A DNA stretch of 64,000 bases from Nilaparvata lugens (taxonomy: Eukaryota > Arthropoda > Insecta > Hemiptera > Delphacidae): assembly GCF_014356525.2 (NCBI RefSeq), contig NC_052508.1, positions 55,624,497 through 55,688,496 on the forward strand, written 5' to 3'. Under the pieces are notes generated by a model. It worked only from the letters and a program-made list of their open reading frames with translations, did not search any database and was not told the origin of the DNA. Each line of letters begins with the position of its first letter. The stretch's first letter is position 1. Made by a program: the position numbers and the translations under genes. Of this stretch, positions 33,671 to 45,510 are shown in pieces.

Positions 33671-33878
33671 ATTAAACGAAAATCCAAATTAAATGCTATA
33701 AATCACCTCGAAGACTCCTGCTACTGCAAATATTGACAACAGGGTAAACTGCTAGATGGAAATTCGATCAGCGCTACTAATTTTTGAATAGTAGCGCTCA
33801 TCGAATTTCCATCTAGCTGTTGTCAATATTTGCAGTAGCAGACGTTTTCGTCATTTAATTTGGATTTTCGTTTAATAT
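33671..33878. mobile_element. 208-bp foldback element, arms nearly full length
   Basis: The outer arms ATTAAACGAAAATCCAAATT and the inner arms CTGCTACTGCAAATATTGAC and CTAGATGGAAATTCGAT are all mirrored on the right. The loop is only about 10 nt (ATTTTTGAAT). Small asymmetries separate the blocks. A transcript would form a long hairpin. No coding capacity. Confidence 0.9.
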
Positions 33879-34318
33879 TATTCCATATTTTTCTGGATAA
33901 ATATTATAGCTGCTGTTATATATTCAAAACTATCAATATTCTTCCTTATTTCTAAATGAATAAGAGTTCAGTTGACAATATTAGAACTAAATGGAATCTT
34001 GATGTATGCGAACAGCGTGCAACTAATCATTTTTATTAATTTTATTTAATACAGTTGCTTTTTAGAAAATTATCCTACAGCAGGTTGGCATTATTTACAA
34101 AATTCAATTACAGAAGCAAACAAATCATGACAGAAAATTTTGATCACATGCTAAACAAGAGAGTTCATGAGAATATTATCATAAATGAATAATTTCATGC
34201 ATTTTACCATAAAGAAACAATAGCGTAAGTAGATATCCCACGGTATAGGGCGTTTATGTCGCAACTTTTACTGTTATCTCAAGCCTATAGTCCACGCAGT
34301 TTTTTCCCGTGAAGCTTT

Positions 34319-35632
34319 ATGACGCTGGTAGTCTCTCATATTGTGCCGTTCATACACTCTTACCAGGTCAAAACAGTAAAAATCGACAATAAACAACAGT
34401 ATGGCTTTCAGACTAACAAAAATACAATTGATTCTATAACTCTCTTAACTCAAACAATTGCCAATAACTTCACTAATAATAAGAAAACAATAGCCATTTT
34501 CCTGGATTTAGCTAAGGCCTTTGACACCATTCCTCATTCAAAATTACTGAACAAGATGGAGAAATTAGGAATTCGTGGTGTACCCCTCAGATTATTCACC
34601 AGTTACCTGAGTGATAGACATCAAAAGCTTACCTTAGAAAATAAAACTAGTTCTAGACTTTTGAGTGATTTTGGTCTCCCACAGGGCACGGTGCTATCTC
34701 CTATCCTTTTTCTCATTTACATTAATGATTTAATCAAACTTGATATTGAGAACTGTGTGACACTTGCTTTTGCAGATGACACCGCCTTAATATTTACTGG
34801 TAATTCATGGGAAGAGGTTAAAGATAGGGCTGAATCTGGATTGAGAACTGTTAAAGCCTGGTTAGATGAGCATATTCTTACCCTCAACGCAAAGAAAAGT
34901 GTATTTTTAGCCTTTTCACCGAATGTTGTTGGTTTGCCGCTTGATCTCACTCATATTCATATTCATAGTCCTGATTGTAACCTTTCAGATTCATCAGATT
35001 GTAGTTGTCCAAAATTAGGTAGAGAAAAATTCTTCAAGTATCTGGGTGTCACTGTTGATCAACATCTTCGGTGGGATGTCCACATCAATGTCATTTGTAA
35101 TAAGCTTAAACACTGGATCAACAAATTCTACACTATCAGTAAATTGAGTAACATAGCCGTTTCTAGATTGGTTTATTGTGCTTACATCCAGTCTTTTCTT
35201 CAATATGGGATTATCGTTTGGGGCGCTGCCTACATGAATCACTTGAATAAGATAATTGTTATTCAGAAGACCTTATTAAAGGCAATTCTTGGAAAGCCCA
35301 GACGTTTCCCTAGTGACAATCTTTTCAGGGAACTGAATGTGCTGACTGTCAGGCAGCTTCACACGAAAAACTTGATAATCTACATGAATAAGCATAGTAA
35401 TATTTTCAATCTCCGTTTATCACCGTACAATCTTCGTCCCTCATCCATCACTTTCGAATCTCATCATACAGTTTTATCCATTTGTAGAAGGCAGTTCAAT
35501 TACATTGTCCATAAACTTGTTAACGTAATACCTGATCATTTTATCTCTAACAATTTGACCAGAAATCTTTCTAACGAAATAAGTCAATGGATCACATCGC
35601 ATAACTCTACTGATTTGTTCGATTTCTTGTAA
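34319..35632 (+). pseudogene. 5'-truncated LINE reverse transcriptase ORF
   Basis: 437 uninterrupted codons. From about residue 27 (QQYGFQTNKNTIDSI) it is a LINE reverse transcriptase: AIFLDLAKAFDTIPH, FGLPQGTVLSPILFLIY and TLAFADDTALIF (catalytic Asp pair). Thumb and C-terminal region follow: FKYLGVTVDQHLRWDVHI, YGIIVWGAAYMNHL and an R/N-rich tail ending DLFDFL. The endonuclease and the first RT blocks are missing, so this is a dead-on-arrival copy although the remaining frame is clean. The first 26 codons (to about 34395) may be non-LINE sequence. The clade was not resolved. Confidence 0.9.
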
Positions 35633-35951
35633 CTGTTCACCTTTCAACTCTTTTTTTCTCTTAAATAAGCTCATTATTTCTTGTTAATTGTCTGTATTCT
35701 CGAGATTTTTTATTATACAAATTTCATACTTATAATTTATATTTTTGTTTTATGCTTTCACTTTGGTTCTGTAGTTTTTTGTAACACTCGGCCCCTGCGC
35801 ACAGGCTTTGCCTTTGCAGGGACCTTCCGTGTTTTTGTTAACCTGCTATTTTAAGTTATTTTGTTTTAGTTTTAAGTTATTTATTTCATAACTACTTTGT
35901 ACAATTAACTATGTTGTAAAAAGGATAAATAAATTGAATTGAATTGAATTG
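34375..35951 (+). mobile_element. 5'-truncated LINE with 3' hairpin and GAATT tail
   Basis: The RT ORF is followed by a ~320-bp 3' UTR. It contains a nested hairpin (CCCCTGC/GCAGGG outer arms around AGGCTTTGCCT, ~35786-35820) and ends in GGATAAATAA plus four AATTG units at about 35931-35951. The tail abuts ACTGCTTCGTCACTTGATTT, the downstream part of the class 3 repeat, so the LINE inserted into such a repeat. No target duplication was found. Confidence 0.8.
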
Positions 35952-36159
35952 ACACTGCTTCGTCACTTGATTTTCGGTCTATCAATCCCATAATAATGCA
36001 CCATTTACATCTATTTCATTGATTTCCATGGAGATTTACATATTCTTTTCCTTGAATCATAAGATAATCATGTCATACAATGTGACCTATTCAGTTTTGA
36101 AACAAAAAATATAACTTGTTGTCTCTCTCTCTTCAAATAATTTTCCATTCTCATTTTCT

Positions 36160-36231
36160 TTAGCACTGCAGCCCAATATGAGCTTTGGCCGCCACCACTA
36201 TAGCTCTCCACGTTTCTCGGTCCTCAGTCAT
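36160..36231 (-). pseudogene. C-terminal fragment of another LINE ORF2
   Basis: Minus strand reads TEDRETWRAIVVAAKAHIGL then QC and stop. This is the conserved R-x2-W-R-x2-V-x2-AK-x-H-x-GL ending seen at the C terminus of several insect LINE ORF2s (from memory). Upstream sequence is too eroded to follow. Confidence 0.6.
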
Positions 36232-36294
36232 TATTGTCTCCATTCTCTACATCCCATTTTTTAGAGATCGTCTCTCATTTCATTTTTTATTTAG

Positions 36295-36500
36295 CCAATT
36301 TATATATTTCACAAAAAACAATTCATTTATTGTACAAAACACTGTATTCATGATATAATTATGAATATGGAGGAAAAACTAGGCTGAGCCTGTACCATTT
36401 CTCTCCAAAATGTTGATGAAAAGTTGACGTTGTCCAAAGTAACTTATTAGGTAATAAAATCAGACATTACTGCTTCGTCATTTACTTACTTTTCGGTTCA
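36295..36500 (-). repeat. Hairpin-tailed retroposon 3' end, class 3 (copy H)
   Basis: CATTTATTGTACAAAACACT leader, GGAGGAAAAACTAGGCTGAG core with CCTGTACCATTTCTCTCC, then TGTCCAAAGTAAC and an ACTGCTTCGTCA end. Matches copies D and L. Confidence 0.7.
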
Positions 36501-37227
36501 AAATTATTTTAAAATTAAAGTTAAATTATTTAAATTGAAGTTATTTGAAAATTTTGAAGGATCAGTAGAGAAATGGAATAAATAGGTTATCAAAGAAAAC
36601 ATTAAATTGAAAACTTGAGAAATATTGCACTTATTTTAAAAAATTGAAGAATTATTTGAAATTATATTGGTTATGTTATTTAAACTATTGTTCTATGTTA
36701 ATCTCTCTATTTTTATACTTTTAAAACTCTCTACTTTCATATTTTTGAAACTCTATTATTTTTTAAAATTCCAAAATTTTGAAGGTTCACTAGAGAAATT
36801 GAATTAATGAGTTATCAGAGAATACATTAAATTGAAAACTTGAGAAATATTGCACTCATTTGAAAAAAAAGAATTATTTGAAATTATATTGATTTTGTTA
36901 TTGAAACTGTAGTTCTATGTTAATCTCTCTACTTTTATACTTTTGAAACTCTCTATTTTCATAATTATTTTTGAACTCTATTATTTTTAATACTGATTTA
37001 TGATCGATTCGTACTCAGCTAATAAGTTAATTCCTGAGAATTGTTAATGAATACTGCCCAGAGCCTAGTCTTGTCAAACCTTAGATTTTAGCATTGCTCT
37101 TATGGAGTATAGTGCTGCCAGATTTCACAAAATCCAGAGAGCTTATGAGTTAATTATCTGAGAGAAAATACTATTTTTCTCAGTAGAAGATTGTTCCATG
37201 AGTTTAATTTTTGTCTTGAAGTTTTAT

Positions 37228-37410
37228 TGGTTCTTTATTGATTCATACAATAAGTACAACATTATAATGATAGGGAGAGAAAAATAAGGTAACCTTGTGC
37301 TATTCCTCTCCCAAATTTAGATAAAGTTACACCGATATAGTCCGAAATAGGTTAAGTCTTGTAGTTGTCCACTTCACAAAATTTTCAGTCCTTAATTATT
37401 TTCACAAAGT
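37228..37410 (-). repeat. Hairpin-tailed retroposon 3' end, class 2 (copy G)
   Basis: Stem GGGAGAGAAAAATA / TATTCCTCTCCC around AAGGTAACCTT; then AAATTTAGATAAAGTTACAC and TCCGAAATAGGTTAAGTC. Near-identical to copy F 19 kb away. Confidence 0.75.
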
Positions 37411-37414
37411 AGAT

Positions 37415-38798
37415 TTTTGAATTTAGATGCTTCAAAGCCAAACATAGAAGAAATATTTCACATCATTATCACTAGAATAGGAAATATTCACATAATATTA
37501 GATGAATAACATTTTCTATCTGAGATGTTGAATTTAAAAAGCTGCTCTGAGTAAATTCAAGTAGTTGAATTGATAATATTAATTAAATTAATTCAGCTTA
37601 TTTAATTGGTATTAATGTAAGGCAAGTAAAAGCAGTTTATCAAATATTCACCTTTCCTTGCCTTGCCATATCAGTCAAGTAGGCTTAATGAATAGTTTCC
37701 ACACATACTTCATTATTAAATGCATTAATGGATTCATAATCATAATTTTAATTTTTTTATTAATATAAAATCCCCATTTCTATTCAATGACCAATTCAAC
37801 AACTTTATTCAAGAAAATCCATGTACTTGCCTCGTATTTATACCAGTGGAATAGGCTACATTAAAATGATCAATTAAACAACTCTATTAATAATTTGTTG
37901 AACGGTTACCTCAACTCTACATAATATCTGACATTTTTTTCTTGAAGCTCAATACCGACGACATATTTTCCAATTTTCTTGACATTTTTTATGACTTTCT
38001 GAATATTCATACAGGTTAATGATCAGGCCCTCTCATCGAATTACGGTGGGAACCGTTGCTATCTATTCATCTGGATAAGTTTATGATTAAGTAATCGATT
38101 AATTTAAAATTGTTGGTTCCTGAACGTTGGTGACCTCTTTCGAAAATGACCGAAAAATTATGCAGGTGCTTGAGACACCTGAAATTTACAACCGTCAATC
38201 GACGCACCTGCTTATTGGCAAAGTCCTAACTCTCCATCTCCATAATTCCGAGAAACAATAAAAACTGATGATTTTTGTTACAATCTTGAAGTGAATTCTG
38301 TTATCAATGTGAATTTGAGTACGGTTCAATATTACATTATATATACAAGTCCAAGGCTGTAATACAGTTATTCTTGCTTTTTCAAATTTCAACTGGATAC
38401 TTTTGCGTAAAAAACTTGTAGAAAATAAAATTAAAATAAAAAATTATGAAAAGCAGAAGAGATCAGATGTTTGTGTAATTCAGACAAAAGGAATGTATGA
38501 GTAGTGCCATTCCCATTCAAAAAATAAAAAAGTATTATAATATATTATTACAGTATTACGTGATTTTCTTTTAATTCATTAGCAAACTAGTAATGGATAT
38601 CACTTTTCCAAGCATTTTTTAATTAAAATACAACTGAATATTTCATTATGTAGTAGTTTTTAACCAAACACCATGTGATGTTTCTTATCATGCATGATAA
38701 TGATCGTTCATGAGCTTATGATTCATGAACCATAATAATTTGCATGCTAAGTATGTAGAATTATCTGATGAAATGATTTTGTAAACGTTGAACCTTTC
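37415..38798. other. No recognised feature
   Basis: AT-rich intronic DNA with small palindromes (for example CAGGTGC/GACACCTG at about 38163-38182). No supported ORF. Confidence 0.35.
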
Positions 38799-38874
38799 AG
38801 AAAATTCGAGAAATGTAATTGGTGTGGGCTTTACGGTTCATTATCCGGTATAATAGAGAGGAAAAGAGTTCAAC
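38799..38874. repeat. Left 76-bp direct repeat flanking the gypsy element
   Basis: Identical by eye over 76 bp to 49196-49271, beginning AGAAAATTCGAGAAATGTAA and ending AAAGAGTTCAAC. It touches the first base of the left LTR. Confidence 0.92.
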
Positions 38875-39039
38875 TGTAGTATACCAGAAACCAGATGTTA
38901 TGCAAAACAGATGACATAAATCAGTTATATAATATTTAATAGTTTGTTGATTAAAATTCACTCTATCCTACATGTTTTAATAGAGATTACACACGTTGAG
39001 TATTAATCTTTGAGACTTATTTATTTCTAATATTCTACA
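38875..39039 (+). repeat. Left LTR
   Basis: 165 bp from TGTAGTATACCAG to ATATTCTACA. Differs from the right LTR by a 2-bp indel (TTATATAATA versus TTATAATA) and two substitutions (GATTAAAA versus GATTGGAA), so the insertion is fairly recent. Confidence 0.93.
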
Positions 39040-39567
39040 TGGCGCAGTCGGTAAATAAAAATCACAGCAAATGTCAACCATTCGACGGAACAACCGAAGA
39101 TTGGATATATTGGCACGAAAAGTTCAAGATTTTCCTACGAAATGGAAACATCAAATACAAAGAAAAAAAAACGAGACTTACTACTTGAGAATCTGGGACC
39201 GCAACCATTCAAGATAGTTTTCGATTCTATGCATCCGACCCCCATAAACAACATTGGATTTAATGATGCGATAGAAGTCTTAAACAAATACTACACAAAA
39301 CCACAAGCACCTCTATCCCAGAGAGTTTGTTTTTCTCGACAATTCCGGAATGAAGGTGAGACCATAACTCAATTTGAACTAGATTTAAGGTTTCTCGCAG
39401 GAAATTGTAATTTTGGTGATAACCTGGATGAACGTTTAAGAGATCAGTTCATATTAGGCATCAACAACGATAGTTGGCAACTTGAGTTATTGAGAATGCA
39501 TGCATCAACACAAACAACTTTTACAAAAATAGTAGAATCAGCAAAATTGCTAGAAGGTATATGTGAT
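39039..39567 (+). pseudogene. gag, N-terminal and capsid part, frameshifted
   Basis: The first frame starts with ATG at 39039 (MAQSVNKNHSKC, then FDGTTEDWIYWHEKFKIFL, a typical gypsy gag opening). It runs into a run of nine A at about 39161-39170. Past it the gag-like frame is one base off and continues from 39142 to 39567 with LNKYYTKPQAPLSQRVCF and FELDLRFLAGNCNFGD, ending at the insertion point of the Merlin-like element. A homopolymer length error in the assembly would give the same picture. The zinc-knuckle part lies 6.1 kb downstream. Confidence 0.8.
39040..39054 (+). other. Primer-binding site
   Basis: TGGCGCAGTCGGTAA directly follows the LTR. TGG is the complement of the tRNA 3' CCA end. 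Insect 297/17.6-type elements with a similar TGGCGCAGTCG site use tRNA-Ser, so a serine tRNA is the likely primer (inference). The gag ATG overlaps the LTR boundary. Confidence 0.75.
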
Positions 39568-39741
39568 TAATTACGGCACAATTGTATCTCAGCTATTTTT
39601 GAAGATATTGACTCAATTTTTTTTAAATGAAAGAGAAAGAAAAAATCAATGTCGCTAGCCTAATTCCAACTAAAAAAAACGATTCTAAATAATATTAATG
39701 CTACTTCAAAAATCTCAAATAAACTAACCTTATTTTCAGTA
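39568..39741. repeat. Left terminal inverted repeat of the Merlin-like element
   Basis: Pairs with 45511-45684. Conserved blocks include CTATTTTTGAAGATAT, AAATGAAAGAG, GTCGCTAG and ACTAACCTTATTTTCAGTA. Confidence 0.9.
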
Positions 39742-39744
39742 GAC

Positions 39745-42250
39745 GATGCCTGTAGTCTTGAATTAATTGCTATTTATGCACTCGTAAATAATATAGCATG
39801 TACTATGATTATGCTTCATGCAATATTAAAGAATTGTACCAAATAAAGATTAATTTTTATTTATTTTCTTCATAAATTTTAATGTTTCAAACGGCCGACC
39901 GGGTAACGGCAATTTTTCATAGACAGCTATGATTCGACTCGGTATCCACCCGGCAGACGACAGATCGACTTTCACGTTTCGATACTTCAATCTGGTATCG
40001 ATATTTTTAGTCAATCGACAATATTATTATTCTAGATTATCAATACTCAAGAAATTCATTTGGCTAAACTGATTGTTTAGGATAGAAGGAGAATCGGAGA
40101 GCAGAACTACTGTTTTATCTTGATAACAATCATCTTATCGCTTGTGATCACCTAAAAGAAAAACAATAAGATTACATTGCATACAGCCTACGCCTTAGTA
40201 GAACTCTAATTATCCGAATTAATTGAGACTGAACTCTAGTTGGTTAGGTTAATTAAATATTTTGACAATTATTGGAGTTCACAAAAAAGAAGCAGGCGGA
40301 ATTAAAATAATAATATATTTACTGAATATAGTTTTACTATCTACTTTTAACACCATAACTAGGCTACATTATATCGAGACAATATAATTTTAGTGATATT
40401 TCTTTTAAACACTGTCTTTTTTTAATAACTAAGACATTGTAATCCCACTGAAATTTATAATGCAGTATTTCTTAGAGTTCTGAGAGTTCATATTTCAAAA
40501 AAAAGATTATTTTTTATAGAAATCCTAAAAAACAATTCTTCACTAACACTGACTAGCCCAAAATTAGTTGAAAAGGAGTTGGCCCAATATGGACTAATTA
40601 ACAATAGGCTAATGAATTGTAATAAAACAATGATTAAGAACATCTTGAATAATTAGGTAGAAAAAAGTAAACCTGTAATATTAACTTACCTCACTTTTAA
40701 AATCACAACTTATCAACAGTAGAAGTTGACTGGTTACTTGAGTTTTTTTGGTGAATATTTTTTGTAAGTGGAGTAATTGAAAACGTTGATCAAAAAGTGC
40801 ATGAATTGTTGGATTGTTGAAAACAGGATTATTTCTTCAGCATGCTGGCAGAATGTAAAATAAAATTGAAATGGAATATATTGAACAGAGCAGAATAGAA
40901 ATGGTAGACTATTGGTAATAAATTTATAAACATAATTTGATAAACTGAATGGTAGACTAATTGATGAGAAATAGTGGACTACTGGTAAGATCTTGGATTC
41001 AGAAAGATGTGGCTATTCTTGGAACTTGTTTCAATATTTTCTTTAAAAGGACCTCATGTTATGGAAAATGTTAAATTTGTGGATAAAAAATGAAGCCTAT
41101 AAATTTTGATTAGTGAGAAATTGGAATTATCATAAAAATTATCATAGTCTGTTACTGTAAGCTCCAGCTGTCAGGAGGTGACTTTTGAGGGGACTGTTTT
41201 TATTGCTAATTGTTGCAACCAAAAGAATAACAAGAGATATAATATTAAAGGAAAAACCAGGGTTAAAATGTGCTATTTATATTTGTATTTTTGATATATA
41301 GCAGAACTATAAGGTTACGGTACTTCTATGTTATATTTAAATGAAAATTTTGATCCAAGAATACTAAAATTTTTGAATTTGATGATAAAATAGTTTTAAA
41401 TATTAAGAAATCAATGGACCAAGAGTAATGATTTGATTATTTTGTGGTAATTAAAATGGAATTGGTTCAAATCAACGAGAGTAAATTTGAATTGAATTTT
41501 AATATAGAAAATATAAATGCTAATAGGGGGAGGGATAGCATTGTTTATTTATTTCTGGATGAAATTTCAATCATATGAATATGATTGGGAAAGAACAAAA
41601 GGCTTAGTCCAAAACTATACTATTTGCAAATTTTGATAATAAATAACATTTTCGAAGAAAAAGGTTAGCCTATCTATTTAATGTTGAAAGTTTATGTTCA
41701 ATTTTTGTCCAAAATATATATGAGCTAAAAATTTTGAATTTATAAGCATAAAGCACCGAATTATAGCCTATTATTATGAGAAAGGGTTTCAAGAATGGGA
41801 GGGAGGAGCATCATGTGGCTTTAAGGATGGTTCAGATTTGTGTTGAAGGTGGAACAGGTGTTGGTCTTATGGGAAGAATATGATTGTTTGAAGTAAGAGG
41901 CTTCCACATTAACTATTTTTCAAAATATATATCAACAAAATCATGCATTTTGTAGATGGGGAAAGTGCTCTACTGTTTTATGCAACGAAGCAGGATCTAG
42001 ATATGACCCCAAAGGACAAACCGATGACTGATGATAATGAAGATTTTGATCAATATTATGATTGTAAAATTGAAATGAATAGGCTACTCTGTGTTACTGG
42101 AAACCTGTTATAAAACGCCTTAAATTTTGGTTGTTCTCCACAATTTTTGTTCTGAAACAAAACAAGAAAAACCTAAAGGTAAATATTCATGACTGAAGAT
42201 TATTAGGATTAAAGTAGGATTCAAGAAAATTGGAAAAACAAAAAGGAAAA
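39745..42250. other. Non-coding interior of the Merlin-like element
   Basis: No ORF of note. A hairpin-type retroposon end lies at 41545-41760, and ATCGAT-rich sequence near 39990-40020 resembles DREF/BEAF-type motifs (as does 45230-45320 on the other side). Confidence 0.45.
41545..41760 (-). repeat. Hairpin-tailed retroposon 3' end, class 1 (copy I), degenerate
   Basis: TTTATTTATTTCTGGATGAA leader, GGGAAAGAACAAAAGGCTTA then GTCCAAAACTATACTATTTG. The outer stem is largely lost. It lies inside the Merlin-like element. Confidence 0.5.
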
Positions 42251-42254
42251 AAAA

Positions 42255-43560
42255 ATCAAATCCCAACCTAAAAAATACTAACCTTAGCTTTCCCTAACCT
42301 AAGCTTTTCCTAACCTTATCTTCTCCTAATCTAAGCTTCTCCCAACCTAACCAAACCTAATGTAACCCTAACCTAACCTAACCCAACCTAACCTAAACTA
42401 ACCTAACCTAACCCAACCTAACCTACCTAACCTAACCTAACCTAACCTATCCCAACCTTAGCTTCTCCCAACCTAACCAAACCTAACCTAACTAAACCAA
42501 ACCTAACCTAACCTAACCTACCTAACCTAACCTTTCCCAACCTTAGCTTCTCCCAACCTAACCAAACCTAACCTAACCCAAACCCAACCTAATCCAACCT
42601 AACCTAACCTAATCTAACCTAATCCACCTAACCTAACCTAAGCTACACTAACCTAACCTAACCTAACCCAATCTAACCTAACCTAACCTAATCATACCTA
42701 ACCTAACCTAACCTAATCTAACTTAACCTAACCTAACCTAACCTAACCTAACCTACCCAACCTAACCTAACCTTTCCCAACCTTAGCTTCTCCCAACCTA
42801 ACCAAACCTAACCTAACCCAAACCTAACCTAACCTAATCCAACCTAATCTAACCTAACCCACCTAACCTAACCTAAGCTACATTAACCTAACCCAACCTA
42901 ACCCAATCTAACCTAACCTAACCTAACCTTACCTAACCTAACCTAATCTATCTTAACCTAACCTAACCTATCCTAACCTAACCTTAGCTTCTCCTAACCT
43001 AAGCTTTCCCTAACATAAGCTTTTCCTAACCTTAGCTTCTCCCAACCTTACTAATCCCTACCTAAGCTTTATCTCACCTTAACTTCTCCTAATCTAAGCT
43101 TCTCCTAACCTAAGCTTCTCCCAACCTAAGTTTTTCCAAATCTGAGCTTTACCTAACCTGAGCTTTTCCTAACCTTAGCTACTCCTAACCTAAGCTTTCC
43201 TAAGCTAAGTTTTCCTAACCTTGGTTTCTCCCAAACTACGTTTTTCCTAATCCAAGCTTCTCCTAACATAAGCTATTCCTAACCTAAGTTTTTCCCAACC
43301 TTGGTTTCTTCTAAACCAATCTTTCCCCAATCTAAGCACTTCCTAACCTTAGCATTTCCTAACCTAAGCTTTTCCTAACCTTAGCTTCTTCTAATCTAAG
43401 TTTTTTCCCAATCTAATCTTCACCTAACCTGAGCTTTCCCTAACTTTAGCTACTCCAACCTAAAGTTCTCCTAACCTTCTCCTTATCAAAGCTTTTTCTA
43501 ACCAAAGCTTCCTCTAACTCAAGCATCCCCTAACCTTAGTGTAATCAACTAACGCCTCAA
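42255..43560. repeat. Telomere-like CCTAA/TTAGG array, about 1.3 kb
   Basis: Runs of AACCT pentamers (TTAGG on the minus strand, the insect telomere repeat), the longest pure run about nine units near 42725-42770. They are interspersed with variants such as CCCAACCTAACCAAACC and a higher-order segment CCTTAGCTTCTCCCAACC. Towards 43000-43560 the array decays into AAGCTTCTCCTAACCT-type units of about 20 bp. Subsets (42450-42560 and 42700-42850) repeat in the same order, so the array expanded locally. Confidence 0.92.
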
Positions 43561-43819
43561 CTAGAATCATCATCCTCGCCTGCAAAAGGCCCCTTCCCGT
43601 CCTTGTAACTTAAAATACTCTTACTCAATTCATCGAACCCTAACCTAACAAACAAGAAAAGCCTAAACCTAATTCAATCAAACCTAAGCTATTTTTTATC
43701 CAATCCAACCAATCCTAGCCTAATAAAATGAAAAAATATAGGCTAATTCAAAATAATTCCTGCATTCAATATTATAAAAAGTGTATTAACATTATATATT
43801 CATATATATATATCAATAT

Positions 43820-43821
<2 letters not shown>

Positions 43822-43903
<82 letters not shown>
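43822..43903. repeat. TA dinucleotide microsatellite
   Basis: About 41 uninterrupted TA units between the telomere-like array and the transposase stop codon. Confidence 0.95.
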
Positions 43904-43909
<6 letters not shown>

Positions 43910-43943
43910 TGTAATATATAGTGCTCACCTTATACTAATCAGT

Positions 43944-44930
43944 TCATATCATCCAAATCCAAATCATCAGTATCATCGGTTTCCCCATCTTTTGGCTTTG
44001 CAGGCCATATAAATTTCCTGCTACCTTACAGAACTCAGTAAAGCAGTCAACTTTCCTCAATTTGCATGATTTCACAAATACATACTTTGATAAATAGCCA
44101 GGAAAGAAAGCTTTCTTCCTGTGAAAGCGTGGCAAAGTTGCCTTTGCCGTGCCACAAGAAGCTTCGATCTTGTTTGTGTGAGCACCTGAAAGTGGGTCAA
44201 CAAAATTCATTTTGTGATTCACTTTCAAGTGCTCAAAGCCTTCTTCTTTCAAACAATCATAAGCTTTCCAATAGTCCGACACGATTGTTGAGCCCGGTTT
44301 GATGTACTCTTTGATAATAGGTATCAGGGTATCTGATGACCGGTTCTCAACAGCCACCATGAAAACCTCTCCAGAAAGCTCATCGATGCCTCCAAACACC
44401 CACTGACCCTCAACAGCCCGCCCCCGATTATATTTTCTCTTTCCAAATTTACTCTCATCAATTTGAACTTTTCTTCCAGGTCCTCCAATTTTTTTCTTTC
44501 TCAATACTGCAAAATCAAAAGTCACCTCCCGACAGAATGAACACCAGTCAACAACTGTCCGATTTGAAATGCCGAACTCATCAATGATCACTTTTGCGGC
44601 TACATTTTTTGTCCACAAATATATGAAACCTATAATTTTCCACAATGGAAGTTTTGACTTTTCAAAAAAAGTTCCTCGTCTAAGATTCACAGAATAACCA
44701 CATCTTTTCCTTTTCTTCTTGTTCTCAGATCTGTAATTATTGCAATACCATTTATAGCCGTCTGTTTCAGAATTACACTTCCGTAATGTCATTTTACATT
44801 CATCCCGACCATAAGCTGAACAAACTATAATATGCTTCAAAATTCCCCATTCCATACACTTATCAATCAACAATTTCCCCTCATCACTCCACTTTTCTAT
44901 ATTCACCAGATTCACTTTTTCACCAGCCAT
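43944..44930 (-). CDS. Merlin-like transposase (IS1595/ISXO2 type), intact
   Basis: 328 codons from ATG to stop without interruption. The N-terminal part has a cysteine-bearing segment (C52, C63, C77) followed by LRRGTFFEKSKLPLWKII, the zinc-binding and GTxFxxSKLPLxxW signature of ISXO2-like transposases. A helix-turn-helix follows (VIIDEFGISNRTVVDW). The DDE core has D158 in QIDESKFGKRK, D219 in IVSDYWKAY and E256 in HTNKIEASCGTAK. The normal family length is about 280-330 residues. The last residues (PMILMIWIWMI) are unusually hydrophobic and may be read-through of non-transposase sequence. All catalytic residues are present, so activity is conceivable. Confidence 0.9.
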   Translation of the reverse strand: MAGEKVNLVNIEKWSDEGKLLIDKCMEWGILKHIIVCSAYGRDECKMTLRKCNSETDGYKWYCNNYRSENKKKRKRCGYSVNLRRGTFFEKSKLPLWKIIGFIYLWTKNVAAKVIIDEFGISNRTVVDWCSFCREVTFDFAVLRKKKIGGPGRKVQIDESKFGKRKYNRGRAVEGQWVFGGIDELSGEVFMVAVENRSSDTLIPIIKEYIKPGSTIVSDYWKAYDCLKEEGFEHLKVNHKMNFVDPLSGAHTNKIEASCGTAKATLPRFHRKKAFFPGYLSKYVFVKSCKLRKVDCFTEFCKVAGNLYGLQSQKMGKPMILMIWIWMI

Positions 44931-44934
44931 TTTT

Positions 44935-45510
44935 ATTTATAAAAATTATAACTTCAACATATCAAACTTTCATTCTACAATCCACACACGAGAAATTGAA
45001 TTTATCCTCTGAAAGCTGATGCAGTTATACCATGTTGAAATAAGTTGAAAATAATCATGTTCAACAATTAAAAAAAATATATTATTGATTCATTATTCTT
45101 ATAGAATATAATAAATAAAGATAAAAATTATGATTAAAAGTTTGAGAATTTTCTATATTTTTATATTTTAAATTGTTTTTATATAAAATTATTGTAAAGC
45201 AATAGGAAACTAAAATCAAAATCCGAAATCGATACTTGAAATCGATGCAGGAGCTTCGTAGAGGAAATTATCGATATCAATAAATTGATAATCCTATTCA
45301 CCATCGATAAACATCGATTTATCCTGCACCAATGAACTACGTCACAGGCTATCACAGTATTGATACTATCGTAATCGTTTAAAGTACCGTAATATAAATT
45401 ATTTACTATAAAATAATAACATTCTGAGACAAATTTTATTTAAATTTTCATTAGAAATGAGCAAAAAATACAAGATACAAGTATTTCAACAGTAAATAAA
45501 GAGTAAAAGT
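44935..45510. other. 5' flank of the transposase gene inside the element
   Basis: AT-rich with clustered ATCGAT/TATCGATA motifs (45225-45320). Probably holds the transposase promoter (inference). Confidence 0.4.
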
